DNA from: an uncultured Prevotellaceae bacterium
GTDB lineage: Bacteria; Bacteroidota; Bacteroidia; Bacteroidales; Bacteroidaceae
Length of the DNA: 64,000 bases
NCBI GenBank assembly: GCA_900314715.1
Contig: OMWI01000008.1
Location: forward strand, 22,825-86,824
Direction: 5' to 3'
The first letter of the stretch is position 1. Each line of letters starts with the position of its first letter. Below, one piece after another: positions 19,801-27,844 of the stretch. The notes beneath the pieces were generated by a model. The model had not been told where the DNA came from and made no database searches. It worked only from the letters and a program-made list of their open reading frames with translations. A program made the position numbers and the translations under genes.

Positions 19801-20073
19801 CTTTCCGGCAACGTCAACCGTTTGCGTCTTCATACCAACGTATGAAATCACAATCTTCTTGCTATTGCCTTTAAGACTCAAAGAGAAGTTTCCATCAATA
19901 TCAGTCACCGTTCCATTTCCAGATGCACCCTGTTCAAGAACAGTTGCACCGATAATGGGCTCACCGATATTGTCTGCTACATTTCCCTTAATCGTCTGCG
20001 CTGATAGGGTACCTGCGAAAAACAAGCACAAAGTCATCAACGCCATTCGAATCTTGTTCAAATTACCAGACAT
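16858..20073 (-). CDS. SusC/RagA-family TonB-dependent transporter (pair 1)
   Basis: 1071 residues. Signal peptide (MRIAL-type hydrophobic stretch to 'GTLSAQ', ~residue 26), carboxypeptidase-regulatory-like domain ('IKGNVADNIGEPIIGATVL'), plug start 'NDVVVIGYGTVKKKDLTGSV', the SusC signature 'ITVLKDASSTAIYGSRGANG' and a beta-barrel ending in 'RQFVVGLNLNF'. It imports oligosaccharides through the outer membrane using TonB energy. It is the first gene of the locus and has an excellent promoter 37-68 nt upstream of its ATG. No anti-sigma/ECF or hybrid two-component regulator gene is adjacent, and the N-terminus shows no STN signalling domain, so regulation must come from outside the window. Confidence 0.96.
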   Translation of the reverse strand: MSGNLNKIRMALMTLCLFFAGTLSAQTIKGNVADNIGEPIIGATVLEQGASGNGTVTDIDGNFSLSLKGNSKKIVISYVGMKTQTVDVAGKSSVNVVLEDEATSLNDVVVIGYGTVKKKDLTGSVATVNSEVLQAVPVANASEALTGKMAGVQVTTTEGSPDAEVKIRVRGGGSITQTNDPLYIVDGFPVDGISDIPANDIEDITVLKDASSTAIYGSRGANGVILVTTKSGKEGKVKVSYNAYYSWKKIAKTYDVLDTYEYAKWQYEYALLYNNGDASKISHYTDKFGNYQDMDLYKGVEGNDWQDLAYGRIGHTFNHNININGGSENIKYAFSYAHMNDKAIMYGSSFKRDNFSLKLNTKPSKKTTLDFQARYADTSIFGGGANEAAGAYDTDRRLRYAVLYTPLPMKGIDGTDELEGSSFYDPITTAKDNDQKKKRRNLNLAGSFGWEVYKDLKLKTEFGYDTYDEYSQRFWGASAYYIKNVPAKENQGKPAIRNVDTMRHRFRNTNTASYDFKKIFGKDSPHSLNLLVGHEYVITKKHAITDEVHGFPTDYDAETAWKLTAQGIPYTIEDFYSADDKLLSWFGRANYNFQDKYLLSATFRADGSSKFSKANRWGYFPSAAIAWRISSEPFMKGTQKWLDDLKIRFSYGTAGNNNIPVGQLVQEYSPKATSWVNGISTYWAPSKVMANPDLKWETTITRNFGLDFTLFGGKLNGNIEGYNNTTKDLLIEFPTSGSGYDTQYRNLGKTQNTGFEVSLTYHIVNKKDWGIDFTGNIGYNKNEIKELGINDFETNSNWGSTEIGNDYRIAVGHAVGEIVGYKSAGRYEVSDFTGYDAATKEWMPKEGVVNSSSVIGTIRPGSMKLQDINNDGVVDAKDITTIGNVNPDFVGGFSLNARAYGFDLAANFNFSIGNKVYNANKIEYTTASYTKFSQYRNLSTDMASGKRWTYVNDAGEFVTDPATLASMNANTTMWSPYMSKFVLTDWAIENASFLRLNTLTLGYTLPETLTRQAGINSLRFYVTAYNVFCITGYSGSDPEADCIRKNNLTPNVDYSGYPRSRQFVVGLNLNF

Positions 20074-20109
20074 ACAATAATTATTAGATTAATAAATAGA
20101 TTATTTCCG

Positions 20110-20141
20110 CAAATATAATTAAATTTAACCAATTAAACAAA
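20110..20141 (-). promoter_or_regulatory. Promoter of the pectin-type PUL
   Basis: On the minus strand TTTG (20138-20141), exactly 20 nt, then TATATTTG (20110-20117), a full match to the Bacteroidota consensus, 37 nt upstream of the first SusC ATG. Confidence 0.85.
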
Positions 20142-20205
20142 AACATCTTGATTTTTTATCCAAAAACTCGCTAATTGCATGGTTAAACTTAACTATATGA
20201 TAACA

Positions 20206-21186
20206 CTATTCACGAATAAGTTCTCTACAACTTTCTAAAATAGCAATCAATTGCTCCATCTTCTCTGCGCGAAGCATCTCTATACGAGTTGGCCTAAAAT
20301 TGGGGATTCCCTTGAAGATGGGCGTTGAAGCCAAATGTCTTCTTGTGTGCAATATTCCCCTGTATTCATCTATGCGCTCTACATTGATGCGCAATTGTTC
20401 TTCCAAGATATCTATCTTGTCGTCGGTCGTCAATTCGTTGAACGGTTTATTGTCAAGATAATCTATCATTTCCTTGAATATCCAAGGTCTTCCGAACGTT
20501 GCCCTTCCAACCATAACAGCATCAACGCCATATTGAAGAAATGCTTGTTTGGCTTTTTCCGGTGAAGTAATGTCGCCATTACCGATAATAGGGATATGAA
20601 TACGAGGATTATTCTTCACTTCTCCGATGAGTGTCCAATCTGCCTCGCCCGTATACATTTGCGAACGAGTTCTACCATGAATGGTTAATGCCTGAATGCC
20701 ACAATCTTGTAATTGTTCGGCAAGTTCGGTAATAATCAGATGATTCGAATCCCATCCTAAACGCGTCTTTACGGTAACGGGAACTTGAACGGCCTTGACA
20801 ACTTCGCGAGTTATCTCGAGCAACAAGGGTATGTTCTGTAACATTCCTGCACCCGCTCCCTTTCCCGCAACCTTCTTGACAGGACAACCAAAGTTAAGGT
20901 CGATGATGTCTGGGTGAGCTTGTTCAACTATCTTCGCCGCTTCCACCATAGATTCAACATCACGACCATAGATTTGGATTCCTACGGGACGTTCCTCGTC
21001 ACTGATGGTGAGCTTGTTAATGGTAGATTGTATGGAGCGAACTAATGCCTCTGCACTCACGAACTCTGTATAAACCATAGCTGCACCATATCGTTTGCAC
21101 AAATGGCGAAACCCGATATCCGTTACATCTTCCATCGGAGCAAGGAAAAGCGGATTGCTCCCAAACTCTACATCACCTATTTTCAT
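20206..21186 (-). CDS. dusB: tRNA-dihydrouridine synthase, DusB type
   Basis: 326 residues from ATG 21186. FMN-dependent enzyme that reduces uridines in the tRNA D-loop, in the cytoplasm. Visible motifs: 'PLFLAPMEDVTDIGFRHLC' at the N-terminal flavin site, the catalytic cysteine in 'LNFGCPVKKVAGKGAGAGML' (Cys101), 'TIHGRTRSQMYTGEADW' and 'IPIIGNGDI'. The ATG overlaps the stop of the upstream lipoprotein gene (TGATG), so translation is coupled to a surface-protein gene, an odd arrangement for a tRNA modification enzyme. Downstream, the PUL promoter begins 64 nt after the stop. Confidence 0.95.
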   Translation of the reverse strand: MKIGDVEFGSNPLFLAPMEDVTDIGFRHLCKRYGAAMVYTEFVSAEALVRSIQSTINKLTISDEERPVGIQIYGRDVESMVEAAKIVEQAHPDIIDLNFGCPVKKVAGKGAGAGMLQNIPLLLEITREVVKAVQVPVTVKTRLGWDSNHLIITELAEQLQDCGIQALTIHGRTRSQMYTGEADWTLIGEVKNNPRIHIPIIGNGDITSPEKAKQAFLQYGVDAVMVGRATFGRPWIFKEMIDYLDNKPFNELTTDDKIDILEEQLRINVERIDEYRGILHTRRHLASTPIFKGIPNFRPTRIEMLRAEKMEQLIAILESCRELIRE

Positions 21187-22433
21187 CAATAAATAAAGGT
21201 ATAGGTAATTGTTTTCCCATTCTGATCTTTCACGGTCATGGTTCTTATGGAACCATTGGAATTGGTTTCCGCTCCTACTTGATAGGTATTATATCTTCCC
21301 TTTGCCTCTGAAATGACACTCGTAAATCGTGCAAATCTCATCATTGACAACAATAGATAGGGATTGCAATTGTCTACACCTTCCAATAATTGGTTCACGT
21401 CTAAATTCGTTGCACAATTGTTTACGTTGCTATATGACAACTTATATGTCTCATACACATTACGATTGTCTGAGTAATGGCGATAAATAGCCATACTATC
21501 AGCCACATGCGTATCATCTATCGTCAAAGAACCATTTCCATTATAATATATTCCGTATTGCGTATAGAAAGGTCCACATTGGTCAAGTACCTTGAAAGCA
21601 TTCTCAAAAGAAACGGGGAACACATCGTTCATATAAAATGAACGGTATTCAATTAAGTGGTCTACCACTGCCGAACGTTGAATTGTTCCGTTATAATCGC
21701 AACGCATATTGGCACTGGACGTTGTAGAAAGACTTGTCAAACAATATGGATCGTAAAAAGCATTGTCTACTCCATTGAAATTCATTTGTTGGTAAACACC
21801 TTCTTCCACGGCATTTTGAACAAAGAATGTAGAATCTCGATAATTAAACTTACTTACTTCTTGAACGACAATCTTCCTTTCATCGTCATTATAAATCATG
21901 GTGAGATTGTGTTCCGTTTGGTTTCCTTTCAATGATAGAGCTAATGGACGCGACATTGCATCATAAGCAACACGAATCTCACTACCATCAGAACCCTGTA
22001 TGCTCTTTACCAAAGGAGCATTACCCAACGAACCATCTATACGACTGGCATATTGCTGAAAAGAGAAAGAGGTATATGCTTTATCGGATTGTTCAGAATC
22101 TGTAATACGGAAAATCGCATAACGAGCCTTACCTGTTTCATTGGACGAAAGGGTTACTCCATAGCGACAAAACATATTTGCCTTTCCACTCTTTTGTCCT
22201 TGAATGTTAATCCATGAATCATCACCTTGATATGTAGTTATTTCCCAAGGACAATTGGAATAAAACACTAAACTATCTTTTGTTTGATTGGCATAAAGAC
22301 AAGACAATGGCATGTTTCCCGTCATCGGTTGCTGAACGGTAATGATATATTGAGTCAATGGCTCTGCTTTTTCACAAGCTACCAAAAACAAACTCGTACA
22401 TAAACCCAAAAGAACTGGTTTCAATAATTTCAT
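21186..22433 (-). CDS. Lipoprotein with BACON-like domain, function unknown
   Basis: 415 residues; lipobox 'LFLVACEKAEP' gives Cys20. Residues ~50-130 match the BACON pattern seen in Bacteroidota carbohydrate-related proteins: 'CPWEITTYQGDDSWINIQG' followed by an Ile/Phe-rich strand set ending 'FSFQQYASRIDG'. The remainder (~135-415) has regularly spaced beta-strands with 'MSRPLALSLKGNQTEHNL' and ends 'SIRTMTVKDQNGKTITYTFI', reminiscent of YD/RHS-like or DUF4595-like beta-sheet domains. It starts 12 nt after the double-GH43 gene and overlaps dusB. A surface glycan-binding role is an inference from neighbour and domain only. Confidence 0.75.
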   Translation of the reverse strand: MKLLKPVLLGLCTSLFLVACEKAEPLTQYIITVQQPMTGNMPLSCLYANQTKDSLVFYSNCPWEITTYQGDDSWINIQGQKSGKANMFCRYGVTLSSNETGKARYAIFRITDSEQSDKAYTSFSFQQYASRIDGSLGNAPLVKSIQGSDGSEIRVAYDAMSRPLALSLKGNQTEHNLTMIYNDDERKIVVQEVSKFNYRDSTFFVQNAVEEGVYQQMNFNGVDNAFYDPYCLTSLSTTSSANMRCDYNGTIQRSAVVDHLIEYRSFYMNDVFPVSFENAFKVLDQCGPFYTQYGIYYNGNGSLTIDDTHVADSMAIYRHYSDNRNVYETYKLSYSNVNNCATNLDVNQLLEGVDNCNPYLLLSMMRFARFTSVISEAKGRYNTYQVGAETNSNGSIRTMTVKDQNGKTITYTFIY

Positions 22434-22445
22434 GTTATCTATCTT

Positions 22446-25400
22446 TTATTTAACTATTTTCATACTACGTACCTTTCCATTGGAAAGCACTTCCTTGCGA
22501 ATATAAAGTCCAGAGGAAACTGGAGCTTTCTTTCCTAAACAACTTCCGTTGATATGATAATATGTAACATCCAACACTTCACCATGATCATCATGAGAAG
22601 GAGTGATACCTGTCAAATAATTTTCAATATTTGGAATAACGACAGGTTCTATTCCCTTGCGCGTCGGAATCACTTGATGAATCTTTCCGTCAGCATCAAA
22701 TGTGAGTTTATCTACACACACCTCGCGATGAGTGCCAGGACCATAGTTCAAATAATTCTTGTTGATACGATGATAAACAATATACCAATCGTCTGTACCT
22801 GGGATATTAACTATGGAATTATGGCCTGTTCCGTAAATCTTATCTGTTGGTTTTTGGATGATGACTATAGGATTAGAGGCTACTTTAATAGGACCTGTTG
22901 GAGAAGTACTCGTTCCATACGCCACATGATAATTAGCAGCACCCGTATCATCCACACTCCACAAGAAATAATAAATGCCATTACGGTAGAACACGTATGT
23001 GCCTTCACGATAAGCATAATTCGATAAAGTACCTCCCGTCGGGGTAATATTGTACTCTTCGCCTACCACATTCATCATGTCGTCGCTCAACAAACGATAG
23101 CACATTTTTCCGTTTCCATAATATAAATATATCTGTCCACTAACTGGGTCGGTGAATACATCGGAATCTATCATCTGTCCTGCGGTAGAAGAGGTAAATA
23201 ATGGAGTTTTCTTTGCCGTAAAGGGACCAATTGGACTTTCTGCTGAAGCCACACCTAACGTTTTAGTATTCAACGCCTTGTTGTGTCCACTAAAAAAGAA
23301 GAAGTATTTCCATTTTCCATCCATCCATTTCTCTTCAATACATGGTGCCCAAGCATTGCCAATCGACCAAGGTACATTACCGCCACTCTTTAAATTTAGT
23401 ATGGTACCTTCATTGGTGAAATGTACTAAGTCTGGCGAAGAGAATACGTCAAACGTATAGCCTCCCCAACCATCATAGCCATCTGTAGTGGGATAAACAT
23501 AGAACCGTCCTGTCTTTTGGGAAAATAACACTTCGGGGTCTGCGTGGAAATCAGGGATAATTGGGTTAGCATCTACTTCCACTTGAACCGAATACGTCTT
23601 ACTTTCAACTCCATTAGTAATAGTATATGTTACGGCACCTTGTGAGAAATCTTGTTCACCAACAGGAGAGATGGTCGCTCCAGCTGATACCAACAATTGT
23701 GGGTCAAATGCACGAATATCCGCTCCGTATTCAACTGGAATAAAAATGGACTTATCATTGATTTCAAGGTCATTCTGTTTCACAAGGTTGTTATTCGCAC
23801 CTGTTATCTCTATGTCAACATAACATGGGAAAGCATTCAACAATGCATCGGTTTCGGCTTTTGTAATGGGAATAACCGTACCATGTCGAGGAGTAAACGC
23901 ACCAAAAGTGTACGTATTTTTCACAAAATTAAAGTTAGACAAATCATCGCTTGAACAGAACTGATAATAACCGCTGGTGTAACAATCGTACATCAAAATC
24001 CACGAATCCTTGTTGATTAACTTAAACACACCAGCACCCTCAACAGATACTGTGGTTTGTTGCAACGAACCAGATGGTGATGACCATTGGCTTCCAAGAG
24101 GTTGTCCTTCACGAGCCGTAAGATGCTTAGCGGTAACTTTGCAAATGCCACCTTCACCTTCAGTCTTGTAAAACGCATGGTATAGCGAATCAGAAGCACT
24201 ATATACGATGTCCATATCTATCGTTGATGAATCTCTATCATATAGGAAAACGGGATCGGTTTCCAAATCCGTGAAATCGGAATTCGCATAACAATAATAC
24301 ACCTTATCGTATGGAATGGGTTGCCTACTACCAGTACGCATGGAGAAATACACCATATACTTTTTGGCTTCGGGATCCCATATTGTTTCTGGAGCCCATA
24401 CACGTGTCAACTTATCGGCAAAATCACAATGGGAGAATCTATCTGGGAAATGTACGGTGGAATGCGACCAATTGATTAAATCGCGCGACTTCATCAAAAC
24501 AATGCCTCTATTACTATCCCATCCTTGTTCTGATTTCATATCCGTATTCACCATATAAAACCAACCATCCTCACCACGAAGGATGTGAGGGTCTCTAACG
24601 CCTTTCTTCAAGGCTATCGAATCGGCAGCAACAACTCTACTTCCCCAATTGAGAGGCGTAAAGTTGAATCCGTCATTGGAAATGGCATAGTAAATATTCT
24701 CATTATTATTGGAAGGGAAATAAACAAAAAGGTAATTATCATACGGATCTTTCCGTGAAACATTTACACGGAATTCCTTTGTTGCCTTTTCTTGACCACG
24801 CATGATAGTTGCCTCAAGTATTACGGTCATATCCTCCATTTCTGGTTGCTTCATTACCTTTCCTTCATGGCTTAACCATTCTGGTTGAGAAGATTTCCAG
24901 AATATCACGGAACCATCCCTTCCTACGGTTGGCAATTTTACTTGTTCATACAAATGATTGATGCGACCATCCAATTGCAACCATTCCGTATCACGTGAAA
25001 CAATTTCCGCATCAGAATACTCTGGCAGAACACCCACTTCAAAGGTGCGCTCAACCGTTACTTTTCCACTGGTTAACGTTGCGGTAAGTGTAGCTATAGA
25101 CTTTGGATTTCCAAAAGCTGGACGAGATATGTGACCATCGGAGGTGATAACTCTCTCATTACTACTTTTCCAAGTAATCTTGATGTCATTCCAAACAGAC
25201 GGGAGGGTAACATCATTAACGAGTTCGCTCATATCAGGCATAGTAAAAGAATTCATCAACTTCACTAAACGCAAAGAATCTTCATACTCATTTAACTCTT
25301 CACAAGATGACCACAAACTGATAATAGTCTTAGAATCAAGGGAATAATTGAAAATACGGAAATCACTATACTTCGCATTTTTCAAATAAGCATCACCATC

Positions 25401-25988
25401 ATAGCAACTTTTTCCTAAATAATTCATCTTCGTGTTACCAATATCTGAAGGACGGAGGTTGACTTTAAAGGAAGTAGACTTCCCATCTACGAGAATACGT
25501 GCATAGGAAGAACGTTGCATAACGATGAGATTATACCATCTGCCTTTTTCTATTTTATTATTGGAAACAAAAGTTTCTTCACCATTATAATCTGTTTTCG
25601 TAATGGCAAACCGAGAATCTTTCGCACTCAAGAAAAGATAACCATCTGAAGAAGAGTTGGCAAAACACCAAATATATTGACCGTTCTCTGACAAATCGGT
25701 TTCTTCGGGAATGAAGATATTAACCGTAATGGCATAATTATCATCAAGTGTACCTATCAATTCGCCAATGCTTGCATCGAATTCAAAATAACCATTATCA
25801 GCACCTAAGTCAAGTACCTGTCGATTATAATATGTGGACAAAGACGCTCCAGAATGCAAATAACCATAGTATTTACCCGTAACATCAAGTGTAGATAAAA
25901 AGTCGAAACGCACCATAATGCTATCGGATGAAGCTTTCATACCGATGCAAACAAATACGAAATAAATGATAGATACAAACCTTTTCAT
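22446..25988 (-). CDS. Secreted tandem GH43 enzyme with LamG-like and Ig-like modules
   Basis: 1180 residues with signal peptide (MKRFVSIIYFVFVCIGMKA). Order: LamG/concanavalin-like domain (~25-225), two atrophied bacterial Ig-like domains (~240-320, ~335-410), a first GH43-type five-bladed propeller (~415-690; 'KKGVRDPHILRGEDGWFYMV' carries the catalytic Asp), an Ig-like linker (~720-800), a second GH43 propeller (~805-1130; 'IPDFHADPEVLFSQKTGRFY', 'YVFYRNGIYYFLW', 'GTGHNSIV') and a short tail 'SSGLYIRKEV...RSMKIVK' similar to sorting tails. GH43 enzymes act mainly on arabinofuranosyl or xylosyl linkages; with the arabinanase-like gene nearby, arabinan side chains of pectin are the likely target. 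Two catalytic propellers in one chain suggest dual specificity or cooperative attack; one could be non-catalytic. Confidence 0.88.
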   Translation of the reverse strand: MKRFVSIIYFVFVCIGMKASSDSIMVRFDFLSTLDVTGKYYGYLHSGASLSTYYNRQVLDLGADNGYFEFDASIGELIGTLDDNYAITVNIFIPEETDLSENGQYIWCFANSSSDGYLFLSAKDSRFAITKTDYNGEETFVSNNKIEKGRWYNLIVMQRSSYARILVDGKSTSFKVNLRPSDIGNTKMNYLGKSCYDGDAYLKNAKYSDFRIFNYSLDSKTIISLWSSCEELNEYEDSLRLVKLMNSFTMPDMSELVNDVTLPSVWNDIKITWKSSNERVITSDGHISRPAFGNPKSIATLTATLTSGKVTVERTFEVGVLPEYSDAEIVSRDTEWLQLDGRINHLYEQVKLPTVGRDGSVIFWKSSQPEWLSHEGKVMKQPEMEDMTVILEATIMRGQEKATKEFRVNVSRKDPYDNYLFVYFPSNNNENIYYAISNDGFNFTPLNWGSRVVAADSIALKKGVRDPHILRGEDGWFYMVNTDMKSEQGWDSNRGIVLMKSRDLINWSHSTVHFPDRFSHCDFADKLTRVWAPETIWDPEAKKYMVYFSMRTGSRQPIPYDKVYYCYANSDFTDLETDPVFLYDRDSSTIDMDIVYSASDSLYHAFYKTEGEGGICKVTAKHLTAREGQPLGSQWSSPSGSLQQTTVSVEGAGVFKLINKDSWILMYDCYTSGYYQFCSSDDLSNFNFVKNTYTFGAFTPRHGTVIPITKAETDALLNAFPCYVDIEITGANNNLVKQNDLEINDKSIFIPVEYGADIRAFDPQLLVSAGATISPVGEQDFSQGAVTYTITNGVESKTYSVQVEVDANPIIPDFHADPEVLFSQKTGRFYVYPTTDGYDGWGGYTFDVFSSPDLVHFTNEGTILNLKSGGNVPWSIGNAWAPCIEEKWMDGKWKYFFFFSGHNKALNTKTLGVASAESPIGPFTAKKTPLFTSSTAGQMIDSDVFTDPVSGQIYLYYGNGKMCYRLLSDDMMNVVGEEYNITPTGGTLSNYAYREGTYVFYRNGIYYFLWSVDDTGAANYHVAYGTSTSPTGPIKVASNPIVIIQKPTDKIYGTGHNSIVNIPGTDDWYIVYHRINKNYLNYGPGTHREVCVDKLTFDADGKIHQVIPTRKGIEPVVIPNIENYLTGITPSHDDHGEVLDVTYYHINGSCLGKKAPVSSGLYIRKEVLSNGKVRSMKIVK

Positions 25989-26021
25989 GAGATTAATCGT
26001 TAAATAAACAAGGCAACAAAA

Positions 26022-26073
26022 AAGTGAAGAGATATAATCTACTTACTAAGAAGCAAATCATAACTCTTCACTT
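26022..26073 (-). terminator. Terminator after the 57-residue peptide gene
   Basis: On the minus strand AAGTGAAGAG pairs with CTCTTCACTT (10 bp, 32-nt loop), followed by TTTT. It lies 31 nt past the peptide stop and before the double-GH43 gene, separating the two units. Confidence 0.65.
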
Positions 26074-26103
26074 AATTATATTTTGCTAAATGCAATATTC
26101 AAA

Positions 26104-26277
26104 TTATTCGTCCCAAACACTGAAGCTTTTTGCAGCAGGATCCTTTGAACCTTCTTCATCAACGCCTCCGTAATCAATGCCTTGGTTTGGTGAAAACACA
26201 CCACTTGCTTCTTGCATTATTGCTTCTACTTGGTAAGAAACAAATGTAATACCTGGAATAATATATACTTTTTTCAT
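26104..26277 (-). CDS. 57-residue peptide, MKKxYxxP type
   Basis: A small open frame: start 'MKKVYIIPGITFVSYQVEAI', middle 'MQEASGVFSPNQGIDYGG', acidic end with 'SFSVWDE'. There is no signal peptide or membrane segment. Support for a real gene: it begins 12 nt after the stop of the 401-residue secreted protein, is followed by a hairpin terminator, and has the layout (basic MKKxYxxP head, Gly/Ser/Asp middle, acidic Trp-containing end) that I associate with a recurrent class of small Prevotella/Bacteroides proteins lying beside exported-protein genes. Function is unknown; it might be a chaperone-like partner, a secreted peptide or a peptide precursor. Confidence 0.65.
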   Translation of the reverse strand: MKKVYIIPGITFVSYQVEAIMQEASGVFSPNQGIDYGGVDEEGSKDPAAKSFSVWDE

Positions 26278-26289
26278 AATTGTTCAGTT

Positions 26290-27495
26290 TTATTTTTTAA
26301 CAACTTTCTTACCATTCACAATATAAACACCACGTTGTAAGCGATTGGTATTAGTTCCCATATATTGTCCACCAACAGAATATATGTTACCATTTAAACC
26401 TTCATTATTGATATTCTCAATAGAAGTAACTTCATCATCGAAATACATAATAACCTTTGCACTTGCTTCATCCACCTTGGTTAAAATATCTCTGAAAGTG
26501 AAATAGCCACGGAAGCCCTTAATCTTGGTAGATCCTGTTGAATACCAGAACTTATTGTCTGACAAGAACAAACTAAACTCTGGAACAAATGTTCCGTTTA
26601 CATAATTACCATACATTCTTGCTGCAGAAGTTCCTGTTCTTGGAGATGCTACTGGAGAAACATTCACATGAAGAGCTGTAAATTCCTTAACCGCACCACT
26701 TGTCTTAATAATATATGGAGTGTTAGCATCAATAGCTGATACTGATGTAAATTTCACATCTATTTTATAAATATAGTCTGGGTCATCATCAAGAGTTGAT
26801 GAAGTAGCTGAAGAAATTTTGGCCACTTTCACATCATTGCCAAATGCTTCTTTAACTTGTGCTTCTGTCATAGCAAAAGGCAAACAAATAGTACTCCAAT
26901 CATTTGCATTGATAGTACGGATAACCTTCACATTAGCATCATTTTTAGCTGTTGGAATTTCTGTATCATTCTCATTCAGGACAAGATCCAAAGCATCATT
27001 ATCAATAACAATGTTAAACGTTATAGGTTCTGGCTTAAAATCTGCACCTGTATTCTCTGGTAAAACGGCATCAAACAAAGTTACTTCGAGTGAGGTACCA
27101 TCTGTTAAGGTTTCAGCGGCAGAAATAGGAATATACATTAAAACTCCTTGATGATCAGTAACGGGAATGTTACCTCTTGGGATATCATCTTCTCCAGAAT
27201 CACCATAAGAAAACGTTGCAAAGCGGTATTGTCCATCTCCGACTTTATTTGAACCGATTGTCCATGTTTCATCAATCGTCTCACCATTTTGGGCTGTACC
27301 TGCTCTACTAATTCCTGTAGGCAACTGAATGTCAAATTGATAACCACAGATAAGCTCACTTTCAAAATCATACTTTACAGCAATAGTCGCATTGCCACCA
27401 GGGCGAACATGAACGTCCTCAACGACTAACACATTGTCGGCAGAAGCATTGAATGCCAATGCCATCATTGAAAATAGTAAAAATAATTTTTTCAT
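26290..27495 (-). CDS. Secreted protein with cohesin-like N-terminus and sorting tail
   Basis: 401 residues, signal peptide MKKLFLLFSMMALAFNASA. Residues ~22-155 ('VLVVEDVHVRPGGNATIAV', 'GYQFDIQLPTGIS', 'GVLMYIPISAAE') resemble a cohesin/CBM-like beta-sandwich. Residues ~185-350 are a second beta-rich segment ('TIRANDWSTICLPFAM'-like: 'VIRTINANDWSTICLPFAM'), a pattern frequent in Prevotella extracellular proteins. The end 'NIYSVGGQYMGTNTN' plus 'RLQRGVYIVNGKKVVKK' is the sorting-type tail. No catalytic motif is seen. It has a consensus promoter ~100 nt upstream and is followed by the 57-residue peptide gene, so these form a two-gene unit. Binding or adhesion is an inference. Confidence 0.78.
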   Translation of the reverse strand: MKKLFLLFSMMALAFNASADNVLVVEDVHVRPGGNATIAVKYDFESELICGYQFDIQLPTGISRAGTAQNGETIDETWTIGSNKVGDGQYRFATFSYGDSGEDDIPRGNIPVTDHQGVLMYIPISAAETLTDGTSLEVTLFDAVLPENTGADFKPEPITFNIVIDNDALDLVLNENDTEIPTAKNDANVKVIRTINANDWSTICLPFAMTEAQVKEAFGNDVKVAKISSATSSTLDDDPDYIYKIDVKFTSVSAIDANTPYIIKTSGAVKEFTALHVNVSPVASPRTGTSAARMYGNYVNGTFVPEFSLFLSDNKFWYSTGSTKIKGFRGYFTFRDILTKVDEASAKVIMYFDDEVTSIENINNEGLNGNIYSVGGQYMGTNTNRLQRGVYIVNGKKVVKK

Positions 27496-27592
27496 ATCGA
27501 TATTTTTAAATTGTTTACTAGAGTTTATTTATTCACTCATTCTCCTAACGAAAATATCTAATAAATCCATAAGGAGCCATTATATTCCGTCG

Positions 27593-27623
27593 CAAAAATA
27601 ATATAAACTTTTGAAATATCAAA
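27593..27623 (-). promoter_or_regulatory. Promoter of the secreted protein/peptide operon
   Basis: TTTG (27620-27623), 19 nt, TATTTTTG (27593-27600) on the minus strand, giving a 5' leader of roughly 90 nt before ATG 27495. Confidence 0.75.
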
Positions 27624-27711
27624 AAAAATATGTTGTTTTTTTCTTATTAACCAAGCAAATTAACAATTTACTTATTCTACATGTAAACTTTAAGTATAAA
27701 AATTTAGAGAA

Positions 27712-27836
27712 AAAGGATGTGTCAAAACATCGTTTCTATTTGGTACATGATACATGTACGATTCGTACATTAGCCTTGTACGGTTCGTACATGACCATTA
27801 TACGAAATGAAAACGAACGTTTTGACACACCCTTTC
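27712..27836 (-). terminator. Long two-arm hairpin downstream of the arabinanase gene
   Basis: Outer arms AAAGGATGTGTCAAAAC (left) and GTTTTGACACACCCTTT (right) pair with one mismatch; the inner part holds two near-palindromes of the form TGTACGNTTCGTACA. On the minus strand it begins 9 nt after the gene's stop and ends in TTTTTCT, so it can serve as terminator. The rest of the 27496-27844 gap holds only the promoter at 27593-27623. Confidence 0.7.
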
Positions 27837-27844
27837 TTTATCCA

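Noticed and set aside
20142-20205. Regulator binding sites upstream of the PUL
   Set aside because: No clear inverted or direct repeat was found upstream of the -33 box, so no operator is claimed.
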